Below, piece by piece: positions 6,384-13,205 of a DNA stretch of 24,535 nt (within the stretch, counting starts at the first letter, position 1; each line of letters opens with the position of its first letter). The translations under genes and the position numbers were made by a program. Source of the DNA: an uncultured Sphingomonas sp. (GTDB lineage: Bacteria; Pseudomonadota; Alphaproteobacteria; Sphingomonadales; Sphingomonadaceae); assembly GCF_946478955.1 (NCBI RefSeq), contig NZ_CAMLDL010000026.1, positions 1-24,535 on the forward strand, written 5' to 3'. The notes beneath the pieces were generated by a model that searched no databases, was not told where the DNA came from, and was given only the letters and a program-made list of their open reading frames with translations.

Positions 6384-7838
6384 ATGCGCAAAACCGTCGC
6401 GTTTCTCGTCGCCGCTGCGGCTGTCCTGTCTGCACCCGCATCTGCAGATCCGGTTCAACAGCTTTTGAACAAGCCCAGCAAACTCGACAAGCCGTGGCAG
6501 GTGCAGACGCGTGACCTGTTCAAGCAGGTTGTCGAAATCCCGACAGTCGAGGGACGGGGAGAGGTGCCGCGAATGGCCTCGCTTCTTGCCGAGAAATTGA
6601 AGGCGGCGGGTATTGCTGATCGCGATATTCACATCATGCCCTATGAAGGACGTAAGGGCGACAATACGGCCGCACTGATTGCCCGCTGGCGGTCGCCCAA
6701 TCCCAAGGCGAAACCCATATTGATCCTCGGCCATATGGACGTGGTTGAAGCAAAGCGTTCGGATTGGGAGCGCGACCCTTTTCAGTTCATCGAGGAGGGC
6801 GGTTATTTTTATGGGCGTGGCACCGCCGATATGAAGAACGGCATTGTCGCGTCGATGATGGGGATGCTGAAGCTGAAGGCGTCGGGCTTCAAACCTGACC
6901 GCGACATTATCCTGTTCTTTTCGGGCGATGAGGAAACCATGGGCAATGGCGCGACCAAGGGCGCCAGCGACTGGCGAACCCTGACCGATGCCGCGTTCGG
7001 GCTCAACGCCGATGGCGGCGCGCCGGGGTATGACCGGGACGGCAGACCCTTGGGGTTCCAGGTGTCGACGGCGGAGAAGACCTTTCAGACCTATTTCTTC
7101 ACCACCCACAATAAGGGCGGGCACAGCAGCCGGCCACGGCCCGACAATGCGATCTACGATCTCGCCGATGGCTTGAAGGCGCTGCAGAACCATCGTTTCA
7201 CGCCGATGCTCAACGATACGACGCGGGCATATTTCGCAGCGCGCGCCAAAGAGGAAGGTGGCACGCCGCTTGGCAACGCCATGCGGGCATGGTTGGCCAA
7301 TGAAAATGACGGCGCGGCGGCCGATGCTATCGAAGCAAGCGATGTCGAAGTGGGGAAAACTCGGACCCGCTGCGTCGCAACCATGCTGGAAGGCGGACAT
7401 GCCGATAATGCCTTGCCGCAAAGCTCGAAGGCGACTGTGAATTGCCGCATCATGCCCGGCGTGCAGCCGTCGGCGGTTCTGACGGAATTGAAAGCAGTCG
7501 CGGGGTCAAAGGTCGATGTGACCTATGACGAACGATATCTGGGCCAACCAACGCCGCCGTCGCCGCTAACGCCCGAAGTGCTTGGGCCTGTGAAGCGGGC
7601 AGTGGCAGCCGTTTTCGGCCCGCAGATGGAGGTAATTCCGGTCATGCAAACCGGCGCCAGCGATGGCAGCTTCTTTCGGGCGAAGGGCATCCCCGTTTAT
7701 GACGTCGACGCCAGCTGGGGCATTTCGCCTGACGATGAGCGCGCGCATGGTCTGAACGAACGCGTACCTGTCCGCGCGATGTATGACGATGTGGCCTATT
7801 GGGAAATGCTGCTGCGCGATCTGACCGACGGGAAATAG
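6384..7838 (+). CDS. Secreted M20-family metallopeptidase/amidohydrolase (copy 1)
   Basis: A 484-residue protein with a Sec signal peptide (likely cleavage Ala-Ser-Ala21 before Asp-Pro), so periplasmic or secreted. M20 metal-site motifs are in order: GHMDVVEA (His117, Asp119), YGRGTADMKNG (Asp149, bridging), FFSGDEETMG (Glu183 general base, Glu184), LNADGG (Asp210), and AHGLNERV near the C-terminus for the last histidine. GGHSSRP marks the dimerisation/lid domain. The family removes N-terminal amino acids or splits dipeptides and acyl-amino acids with a di-zinc centre. AAGGAG lies just before the ATG. A paralogue follows after 65 bp with the same layout. The specificity cannot be read; dipeptidase or carboxypeptidase-type activity is likely. 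Confidence 0.9.
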   Translation: MRKTVAFLVAAAAVLSAPASADPVQQLLNKPSKLDKPWQVQTRDLFKQVVEIPTVEGRGEVPRMASLLAEKLKAAGIADRDIHIMPYEGRKGDNTAALIARWRSPNPKAKPILILGHMDVVEAKRSDWERDPFQFIEEGGYFYGRGTADMKNGIVASMMGMLKLKASGFKPDRDIILFFSGDEETMGNGATKGASDWRTLTDAAFGLNADGGAPGYDRDGRPLGFQVSTAEKTFQTYFFTTHNKGGHSSRPRPDNAIYDLADGLKALQNHRFTPMLNDTTRAYFAARAKEEGGTPLGNAMRAWLANENDGAAADAIEASDVEVGKTRTRCVATMLEGGHADNALPQSSKATVNCRIMPGVQPSAVLTELKAVAGSKVDVTYDERYLGQPTPPSPLTPEVLGPVKRAVAAVFGPQMEVIPVMQTGASDGSFFRAKGIPVYDVDASWGISPDDERAHGLNERVPVRAMYDDVAYWEMLLRDLTDGK

Positions 7839-7903
7839 GGCGTGTGACTTGACGGCAGGGGGCGTGTGATTAGCCTGATCCCAATTCGATAAGGGGGAAG
7901 TTC

Positions 7904-9277
7904 ATGCGCTTAGTCTACGCCGCTTCATTGCTCGCATTGGCCACATCACCGGCCTTGGCGCAGCAACAATCGGACCGGGTCGCAGAGCGCGCCCTGTTCC
8001 AGAAGATCGTCGAAATCCCCACCGTAGCTGGGCACCCCGCCGAATTTCGCAAGCTTACCACGCTGTTGAAGTCGGAATTCGCCAAGGCCGGCATAACCAA
8101 TGTGGTCATCAAGGATCATGATAATACGCAGACATTGATCGCGCGTTGGCCGGCCGCAAAGCCAAGCGGTAAAAAACCGATCCTGTTGATGGCGCACATG
8201 GACGTGGTTGAGGCCAAGGCCGCCGACTGGAAGAATCCACCGTTCGAATTCCGCGAGCAGGGCGGCTATTATCTTGGTCGCGGGTCGGACGATAATAAGG
8301 CGGCGCTGACTGGAATCGTGCTGGCCCTGCAAGGGTTGAAACGATCCGGTTTCCAGCCGACGCGCGACATCATCATCCTGTTCACCGGTGACGAGGAAAC
8401 AGCCGCCTTCGGTTCCCGCAAGGCCGCGACCGAATGGCGCAGTCTGATCGACGCGGAATATGCGCTAAATGGTGACGCTGGCGGCGGCTCGCTGTTCAAG
8501 GACGGGCGGGTCGATGGTTTTTACATGCAGATCGCCGAGAAGACGTACGCAGACTATAAACTGGTCGCGACAAATCGCGGCGGCCACAGCAGTGCACCCC
8601 GGCCTGATAACGCTATCAACGCACTCGCTCACGCCTTGGTGAACATCGAACGGTATCGGTTCGAACCGAAGATTAATGCGGCCACACGCGTCGCCTTCGA
8701 GCGAGAAGCGGCAAAAGACGGCGGCCTCTATGGCGAATTGATCAAGAAATGGCTGGCAAATCCCAACGATCGGGAAACCGCAGATCTGCTTGAGGCCAAT
8801 GATGCAGGCTCAACCCGGACGCGCTGCGTCGCGACCATGTTGTCTGGTGGCCACGCGCCGAACGCCCTGCCGCAACGCGCGGAGGCGAATGTGAATTGCC
8901 GCATCTTTCCCGGAACAAGCGCCGATGACGTACGAAATAGCTTACAAGCAGTCGCGGGACCGGATGTCGTCGTAACATTGGGCGAACATTCCCCGGCGTC
9001 AGATCCCAGCCCGGTGCGCGCTGACGTGCTGGACGCGTTTCAGGCGGCGGTGCGGACGCGGTTCAAGGACGCACAGGTGATCCCGTTTCAATCCGCCGGC
9101 GCAACTGACGGTTCATACATGCGCAACGCCGGTATTCCAGTGTACGGATTTGGCGGACTGTGGAGCATCGTTGGCGAATCGCAAGGGGCCCATGGCCTTG
9201 ATGAGCGGGTACTGATCGAGGGATTCCACGGCCAGATTCCAATCTGGGAAGAGATGCTGCGAAGGGTGGCCGGATAA
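7904..9277 (+). CDS. Secreted M20-family metallopeptidase/amidohydrolase (copy 2)
   Basis: A 457-residue paralogue of the preceding gene, with its own signal peptide (cleavage probably after Ala-Leu-Ala19). Motifs are AHMDVVEA (His98, Asp100), LGRGSDDNKAA (bridging Asp130), LFTGDEETAA (Glu164/Glu165), LNGDAGG (Asp191), RGGHSSAPRP, STRTRCVATMLSGGHAPNALPQRAEANVNCRIFPG, and GAHGLDERV at the end. The two copies share nearly the same block around RTRCVATML..GGHA.NALPQ and a pair of cysteines that could form a disulfide in the periplasm. Copy 2 lacks about 15 residues after the signal peptide relative to copy 1. A GGGGGA ribosome site precedes ATG 7904. The duplication probably broadens substrate range. 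The gene ends 3 bp before the first ArsR operator. Confidence 0.9.
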   Translation: MRLVYAASLLALATSPALAQQQSDRVAERALFQKIVEIPTVAGHPAEFRKLTTLLKSEFAKAGITNVVIKDHDNTQTLIARWPAAKPSGKKPILLMAHMDVVEAKAADWKNPPFEFREQGGYYLGRGSDDNKAALTGIVLALQGLKRSGFQPTRDIIILFTGDEETAAFGSRKAATEWRSLIDAEYALNGDAGGGSLFKDGRVDGFYMQIAEKTYADYKLVATNRGGHSSAPRPDNAINALAHALVNIERYRFEPKINAATRVAFEREAAKDGGLYGELIKKWLANPNDRETADLLEANDAGSTRTRCVATMLSGGHAPNALPQRAEANVNCRIFPGTSADDVRNSLQAVAGPDVVVTLGEHSPASDPSPVRADVLDAFQAAVRTRFKDAQVIPFQSAGATDGSYMRNAGIPVYGFGGLWSIVGESQGAHGLDERVLIEGFHGQIPIWEEMLRRVAG

Positions 9278-9280
9278 ACA

Positions 9281-9298
9281 TTCAACCTTTCGGTTGAC
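9281..9298 (+). promoter_or_regulatory. ArsR-type operator 1 (over the -35 hexamer)
   Basis: A palindrome TTCAACC-TTTC-GGTTGAC in which six of seven arm positions pair. Its right arm overlaps the TTGACA -35 hexamer at 9294-9299. The same palindrome occurs 40 bp downstream (centre to centre), close to four helical turns. Position and repetition indicate the binding site of the ArsR-type protein encoded immediately downstream. Confidence 0.72.
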
Positions 9299-9322
9299 AA
9301 TTGATCGTCGCGAATCAATATT
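9294..9322 (+). promoter_or_regulatory. Sigma-70-type promoter of the ArsR-SRPBCC pair
   Basis: TTGACA (9294-9299, perfect) is followed after 17 bases by AATATT (9317-9322, four of six matches to TATAAT). Transcription would begin near 9329-9330, on or beside the ATG at 9330, and no Shine-Dalgarno sequence lies before that ATG. Both flanks are covered by palindromic operators, which argues for autorepression. Confidence 0.65.
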
Positions 9323-9338
9323 CAACCACATGGTTGAA
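9321..9338 (+). promoter_or_regulatory. ArsR-type operator 2 (over the start codon)
   Basis: A perfect palindrome TTCAACC-ACAT-GGTTGAA; adding the next three bases each side gives 10-bp half sites with one mismatch. The ATG start codon begins in the central spacer, and the left arm touches the -10 hexamer, so a bound repressor would block initiation. It matches operator 1 in both seven-base arms apart from the last base. Confidence 0.75.
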
Positions 9339-9689
9339 CAACATGCCTCGCGACTCGATACCGTCTTCCACGCTTTGGGTGACCTGACCCGCCGGCAAAT
9401 GCTGGCGGCACTCGCTGACGGGGAAAAAACGGTCGGTGAGCTGGCCCGGCCTTTCTCAATCTCACTTGCTGCTGCTTCGAAGCACATCAAGGCCTTGGAG
9501 AATGCCGGTCTGGTCCGCCGTGACGTACGGGGACGGACTCATGTCTGCACGCTGGAGGCTGGGCCTCTGGCCGAGGCCCAGTCGTGGCTCAGCCATTACG
9601 AACGATTCTGGACCGAGCGCCTCGACATTCTCGAACAGCTGCTTCGCGAACAGGACCGTCAGCCCCCAACTGAAGGAGACGATCAATGA
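9330..9689 (+). CDS. ArsR-family transcriptional regulator
   Basis: Starting at ATG 9330, the 119-residue product begins MVEQHASRLDTVFHALGD, typical of ArsR-type regulators paired with SRPBCC proteins. The winged helix is clear: KTVGELARPFSISLAAASKHIKALENAGLVRRDVRGRTHVCTLE, with the recognition helix around residues 45-58 and the wing around 62-76. The ELCVCDL metal motif of arsenic or cadmium sensors is absent and there is one lone cysteine (Cys73), so a metal effector is unlikely. A C-terminal helix (WLSHYERFWTERLDILEQLL) would form the dimer. Two palindromes flank its promoter, so it should repress itself and the co-translated SRPBCC gene. The upstream TTG at 9294 is rejected because it lies inside the -35 hexamer. 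The effector is unknown. Confidence 0.9.
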   Translation: MVEQHASRLDTVFHALGDLTRRQMLAALADGEKTVGELARPFSISLAAASKHIKALENAGLVRRDVRGRTHVCTLEAGPLAEAQSWLSHYERFWTERLDILEQLLREQDRQPPTEGDDQ

Positions 9690-10222
9690 CAAACGCCCTC
9701 ACAATTCAAAGCTATTCGACCCTTATCGAGCCAGACACGCTGCGAATTCAGCGGTTGCTCCCCGGACCGATCGCCCGCGTATTTGCCTATCTGACCGACA
9801 GCGATCTGCGGCGTAAGTGGCTCGCCGCTGGCGAAATGACGCAGCAGGTTGGCGCGCCGTTCACCCTGACCTGGCGTAATGATGAGCTGAGCGGCGGCGC
9901 CGACGGGCGGCCCGAGGGTTTCCCGGAAGAGCATAGCATGGATAGCAAAATATTGGAGATTGACGCGCCCCGCCGTCTTGCGTTCGCGTGGGGCGAAAAT
10001 GGCAAGGTCACGATGGCGCTGGAGGAACAGGGAAGCGACGTTCTCCTCACGCTCACTCATGAGCGGCTTCCTGCTGATCGTGGCACCAGGCTGAACATCA
10101 GCGCCGGATGGCATGCCCATCTTGATGTGCTGGCGGCGGCTGCGACCGGAACCGAACCTGCGCCATTCTGGTCACACTGGGCGTCGCTGAAACAGGAATA
10201 TGGCGCGCGCCTCCCCGCTTGA
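9686..10222 (+). CDS. SRPBCC / AHSA1-domain protein
   Basis: A 178-residue protein whose ATG overlaps the ArsR stop by 4 bp, so the two are translationally coupled. It shows the AHSA1 (activator of Hsp90 ATPase homologue) branch of the START-like fold: IQRLLPGPIARVFAYLTDSDLRRKWLAAGEM at the N-terminus, the central FTLTWRNDEL strand, ILEIDAPRRLAFAWGENGKVTMALEEQGSDVLLTLTHERLP, and a C-terminal GWHAHLDVLAAA...PFWSHWASLKQEY helix. These small proteins bind hydrophobic ligands in a deep cavity, and ArsR-SRPBCC pairs are common in bacteria. The natural ligand is unknown. The likely circuit is that a hydrophobic small molecule releases the repressor and the SRPBCC protein binds or transforms it; that is inference. 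Confidence 0.88.
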   Translation: MTNALTIQSYSTLIEPDTLRIQRLLPGPIARVFAYLTDSDLRRKWLAAGEMTQQVGAPFTLTWRNDELSGGADGRPEGFPEEHSMDSKILEIDAPRRLAFAWGENGKVTMALEEQGSDVLLTLTHERLPADRGTRLNISAGWHAHLDVLAAAATGTEPAPFWSHWASLKQEYGARLPA

Positions 10223-10247
10223 TTCGCGTATATCTTCAACGCGACAG

Positions 10248-10280
10248 AAAAAGGGCCGCTTCCGGCGTCGGAAGCGGCCC
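10248..10280 (-). terminator. Rho-independent terminator of the RcnB-like gene
   Basis: A 12-bp perfect GC-rich stem (10253-10264 with 10269-10280) closing a four-base loop. On the minus strand it is followed directly by five T residues (the A run at 10248-10252 on the plus strand). It lies about 33 bp beyond the stop of the minus-strand gene. On the plus strand there is no T run, so it would work less well for the SRPBCC gene that ends at 10222. Confidence 0.85.
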
Positions 10281-10312
10281 CTCGCGGCCGGTTGCACTCG
10301 GCCGTTTGGCTA

Positions 10313-10765
10313 TTAGCGAATGACCGCGCGGATCACTTGCTCGACCAGCATGGTGCTGGGATCGACGCTATAGAGGTAACCGTCGTTGTAATAATAGCGG
10401 TTACGGTAATCCAACCCGTACTGATTGCGCCAATCATAGGGAATCTGATTGTAGCTCCACTGGTACCCGTAATTTCCGCGCCAACGCTGGCCGCGATCGT
10501 AGCGTTTCTTGGCGATGCCGGGGGGAAGGCATCCATTATGCTTCTTGGCCAATCCAGGTGGGCAACTGCCGCGCCAATACTCGTTGGTCCCGTGGCGGCG
10601 ATAATCGTTGCGGTAGTCGCTCCGATAGTCGCGATCCCGATTATCGTATCGCTGGCCTTTATGGTTGTCGTGGCCGCGGCCTTGATTGCCCCGGCCCGGG
10701 TCCGCGAGAGCGGGGGCCGCCACGGAAAAAGCGGCAATGCCAGCGAGAATCGTCAGCTTCTTCAT
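10313..10765 (-). CDS. RcnB-like secreted protein, Tyr/Arg/Asp-rich
   Basis: A 150-residue protein with a signal peptide (MKKLTILAGIAAFSVAAPALA, cleavage after Ala21). Next comes a low-complexity stretch of DNRDRDYRSDYRNDYRR type, then CPPGLAKKHNGCLPPGIAKK, in which PPG-AKK units are repeated and two cysteines could pair, and a C-terminal block rich in Tyr ending VDPSTMLVEQVIRAVIR. The C-terminal block resembles the RcnB fold, named for an E. coli periplasmic protein affecting Ni/Co efflux. The PPG.AKK linker is common in sphingomonad RcnB-like proteins. AGGAAC sits before the ATG, a GGAAC-type promoter lies about 60-85 bp upstream, and a strong terminator follows. A role in metal homeostasis or envelope stress is inferred. 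There is no sign of an RcnA or RcnR partner nearby. Confidence 0.82.
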   Translation of the reverse strand: MKKLTILAGIAAFSVAAPALADPGRGNQGRGHDNHKGQRYDNRDRDYRSDYRNDYRRHGTNEYWRGSCPPGLAKKHNGCLPPGIAKKRYDRGQRWRGNYGYQWSYNQIPYDWRNQYGLDYRNRYYYNDGYLYSVDPSTMLVEQVIRAVIR

Positions 10766-10823
10766 GCGAATGTTCCTACTCGGTCGTGTCTGAACGGCGC
10801 GTTACCGTCCCGTTGCGTGTAAA

Positions 10824-10848
10824 AACTTGTGAGGACAGTTGGTGTTCC
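10824..10848 (-). promoter_or_regulatory. Putative EcfG-type promoter of the RcnB-like gene
   Basis: On the minus strand GGAAC (10848-10844), 16 bases, then AGTT (10827-10824) followed by more T. This is one mismatch from the EcfG pattern GGAAC-N16/17-CGTT. Initiation near 10817 would give a leader of about 50 bases to the ATG at 10765. The same spacing and T-rich end occur at 2302-2326. Confidence 0.42.
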
Positions 10849-10887
10849 GTGATCCGTGCGGTTGCCCCCATCGCCTCATCCCGCTAA

Positions 10888-11946
<1,059 letters not shown>

Positions 11947-11977
11947 AGCTGTTTCGTCGCAGCGATAGGTTCAGTCG

Positions 11978-12193
11978 ATGGTGAGGTTTGCCAGTACGCT
12001 TGGCCTTGTTCTTTTGGTCATGGGCTTTCTCGCGCTGTGGACGCCGATCATGCGTAAGGCTGGTTATGGCGTTGACGTGATGGCCATTGCTAATCTGACA
12101 TCATTATGGAGCGGCATGGGTTTGCTATGCGTTGCCGCCGCAATCAAACTTTGGCGCCATCCTCGTGAAGGCAATGAAAACTCGGAAGGCTGA
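11978..12193 (+). CDS. Small two-helix membrane protein, unknown function
   Basis: A 71-residue protein with two hydrophobic segments: about residues 6-24 ([19 protein letters not shown]) and 41-60 ([20 protein letters not shown]), joined by a short loop with [10 protein letters not shown], and a charged tail ending [11 protein letters not shown]. It lies 31 bp after mdh and its stop is one base before the sucD ATG, so it is very likely in the same transcript; sucD's GGAAGG ribosome site is inside its last codons. I do not recognise a family. In many alphaproteobacteria sucC sits at this place. It could be a membrane anchor, a respiratory-chain accessory peptide, or a neutral hitchhiker. Its codon use looks like that of its neighbours. 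The ribosome site is weak, which lowers confidence. Confidence 0.6.
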   Translation: MVRFASTLGLVLLVMGFLALWTPIMRKAGYGVDVMAIANLTSLWSGMGLLCVAAAIKLWRHPREGNENSEG

Positions 12194-12194
12194 A

Positions 12195-13079
12195 ATGAGC
12201 ATTCTCGTCAACAAGAATACCAAGGTCATCACGCAGGGAATGACCGGCGAAACCGGGACGTTCCATACCAGCCAGGCGATGGCCTATGGCACCAAGATGG
12301 TCGGCGGTGTCACGCCGGGTAAGGGCGGGACCGAGCATATCGGTCTGCCGGTATTCAACACGGTCGCCGAGGCGGTCGAAAAAACCGGCGCCGACGCCTC
12401 GGTCATCTATGTGCCGCCCCCCTTCGCGGCGGATTCGATCCTAGAGGCGATTGACGCGGAAGTGCCGCTGATCGTCGCGATCACGGAGGGCATTCCGGTG
12501 CTCGACATGGTCAAGGTGAAGCGCGCACTGTCCGCGTCGAAGTCGCGGCTGATCGGCCCGAACTGCCCCGGCGTCCTGACCCCCGGCGAATGCAAGATCG
12601 GCATCATGCCCGGCAACATCTTCAAAAAGGGCAGCGTCGGCGTGGTCTCGCGCTCCGGCACCTTGACCTATGAAGCGGTGTTCCAGACCTCGAACGAGGG
12701 ACTTGGCCAGACCACGGCGGTCGGTATCGGCGGCGATCCGGTCAATGGCACCAACTTCATCGACGTGCTGGAGCTGTTTCTGGCCGACGACGAAACCAAG
12801 TCGATCGTGATGATCGGCGAAATCGGCGGCGATGCGGAAGAGCAGGCGGCGCAGTTCCTGATCGACGAGGCAAAGCGCGGCCGCAAGAAGCCGATGGTCG
12901 GCTTCATCGCCGGCCGCACCGCCCCTCCGGGCCGCCGCATGGGCCATGCCGGCGCAATCGTGTCGGGCGGCAAGGGCGGCGCCGAAGACAAGATCGCGGC
13001 GATGGAAGCGGCTGGAATTCGCGTGTCGGCGAGCCCATCTGAGTTAGGGACGACCCTGACGGAATTGCTGAAGGGGTAA
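12195..13079 (+). CDS. sucD: Succinate-CoA ligase subunit alpha
   Basis: A 294-residue alpha subunit starting [24 protein letters not shown], with the CoA-binding Rossmann domain ([21 protein letters not shown]) and the ligase domain. The active-site histidine that is phosphorylated is His251 in [16 protein letters not shown], and [10 protein letters not shown] is the conserved mid-protein loop. The enzyme makes ATP or GTP from succinyl-CoA as a heterotetramer with SucC. The beta-subunit gene sucC is not found anywhere in this window, so it must be encoded elsewhere. The start is fixed by GGAAGG about 6 bases upstream. Downstream comes a 126-bp gap with an inverted-repeat element before sucA. 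Length is normal. Confidence 0.97.
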   Translation: MSILVNKNTKVITQGMTGETGTFHTSQAMAYGTKMVGGVTPGKGGTEHIGLPVFNTVAEAVEKTGADASVIYVPPPFAADSILEAIDAEVPLIVAITEGIPVLDMVKVKRALSASKSRLIGPNCPGVLTPGECKIGIMPGNIFKKGSVGVVSRSGTLTYEAVFQTSNEGLGQTTAVGIGGDPVNGTNFIDVLELFLADDETKSIVMIGEIGGDAEEQAAQFLIDEAKRGRKKPMVGFIAGRTAPPGRRMGHAGAIVSGGKGGAEDKIAAMEAAGIRVSASPSELGTTLTELLKG

Positions 13080-13088
13080 AAATTGGCG

Positions 13089-13184
13089 CCCCTGCGAAGG
13101 CAGGGGCCCAGACCGGCGAAGCCGCGCGGCTCGTTGGTAATTGAATTGGCGCTTCGCGCGACTGGGCCCCTGCCTTTGCAGGGG
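13089..13184 (+). repeat. REP/BIME-like inverted repeat between sucD and sucA
   Basis: Two 23-base arms (13089-13111 and 13162-13184) are reverse complements except for one base. They are separated by 50 bases that also contain a partial continuation of the stem (GGCGAAGC against GCGCTTCGC) and a small GCCGCGCGGC palindrome. Each arm is itself a hairpin: CCCCTGC, a GAAG-type loop, GCAGGGG. It fills most of the gap between the sucD stop and the sucA start, ending 21 bases before the sucA ATG. There is no T run, so it is not a classical terminator. Such arms resemble intergenic hairpin repeats of sphingomonads and other proteobacteria. Confidence 0.85.
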
Positions 13185-13205
13185 AACTGGAGTTGAAGAG
13201 AGACG

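Noticed and set aside
6171..7421. A 416-residue minus-strand frame opposite the first M20 gene
   Set aside because: Antisense to a complete peptidase with all catalytic motifs, and no recognisable fold in its own translation.
7849..7873. TTGACG followed by GATTAG as a promoter for the second M20 gene
   Set aside because: The spacing is about 13 bases, too short for a sigma-70-type promoter, and no better -10 appears at 16-18 bases.
10292..10822. A 176-residue, strongly hydrophobic plus-strand frame opposite the RcnB-like gene
   Set aside because: Its runs of Val, Ile and Ala are the antisense reading of the Tyr/Asp/Arg/Asn-rich RcnB-like protein. The minus-strand gene has a signal peptide, ribosome site, family motifs and a terminator.
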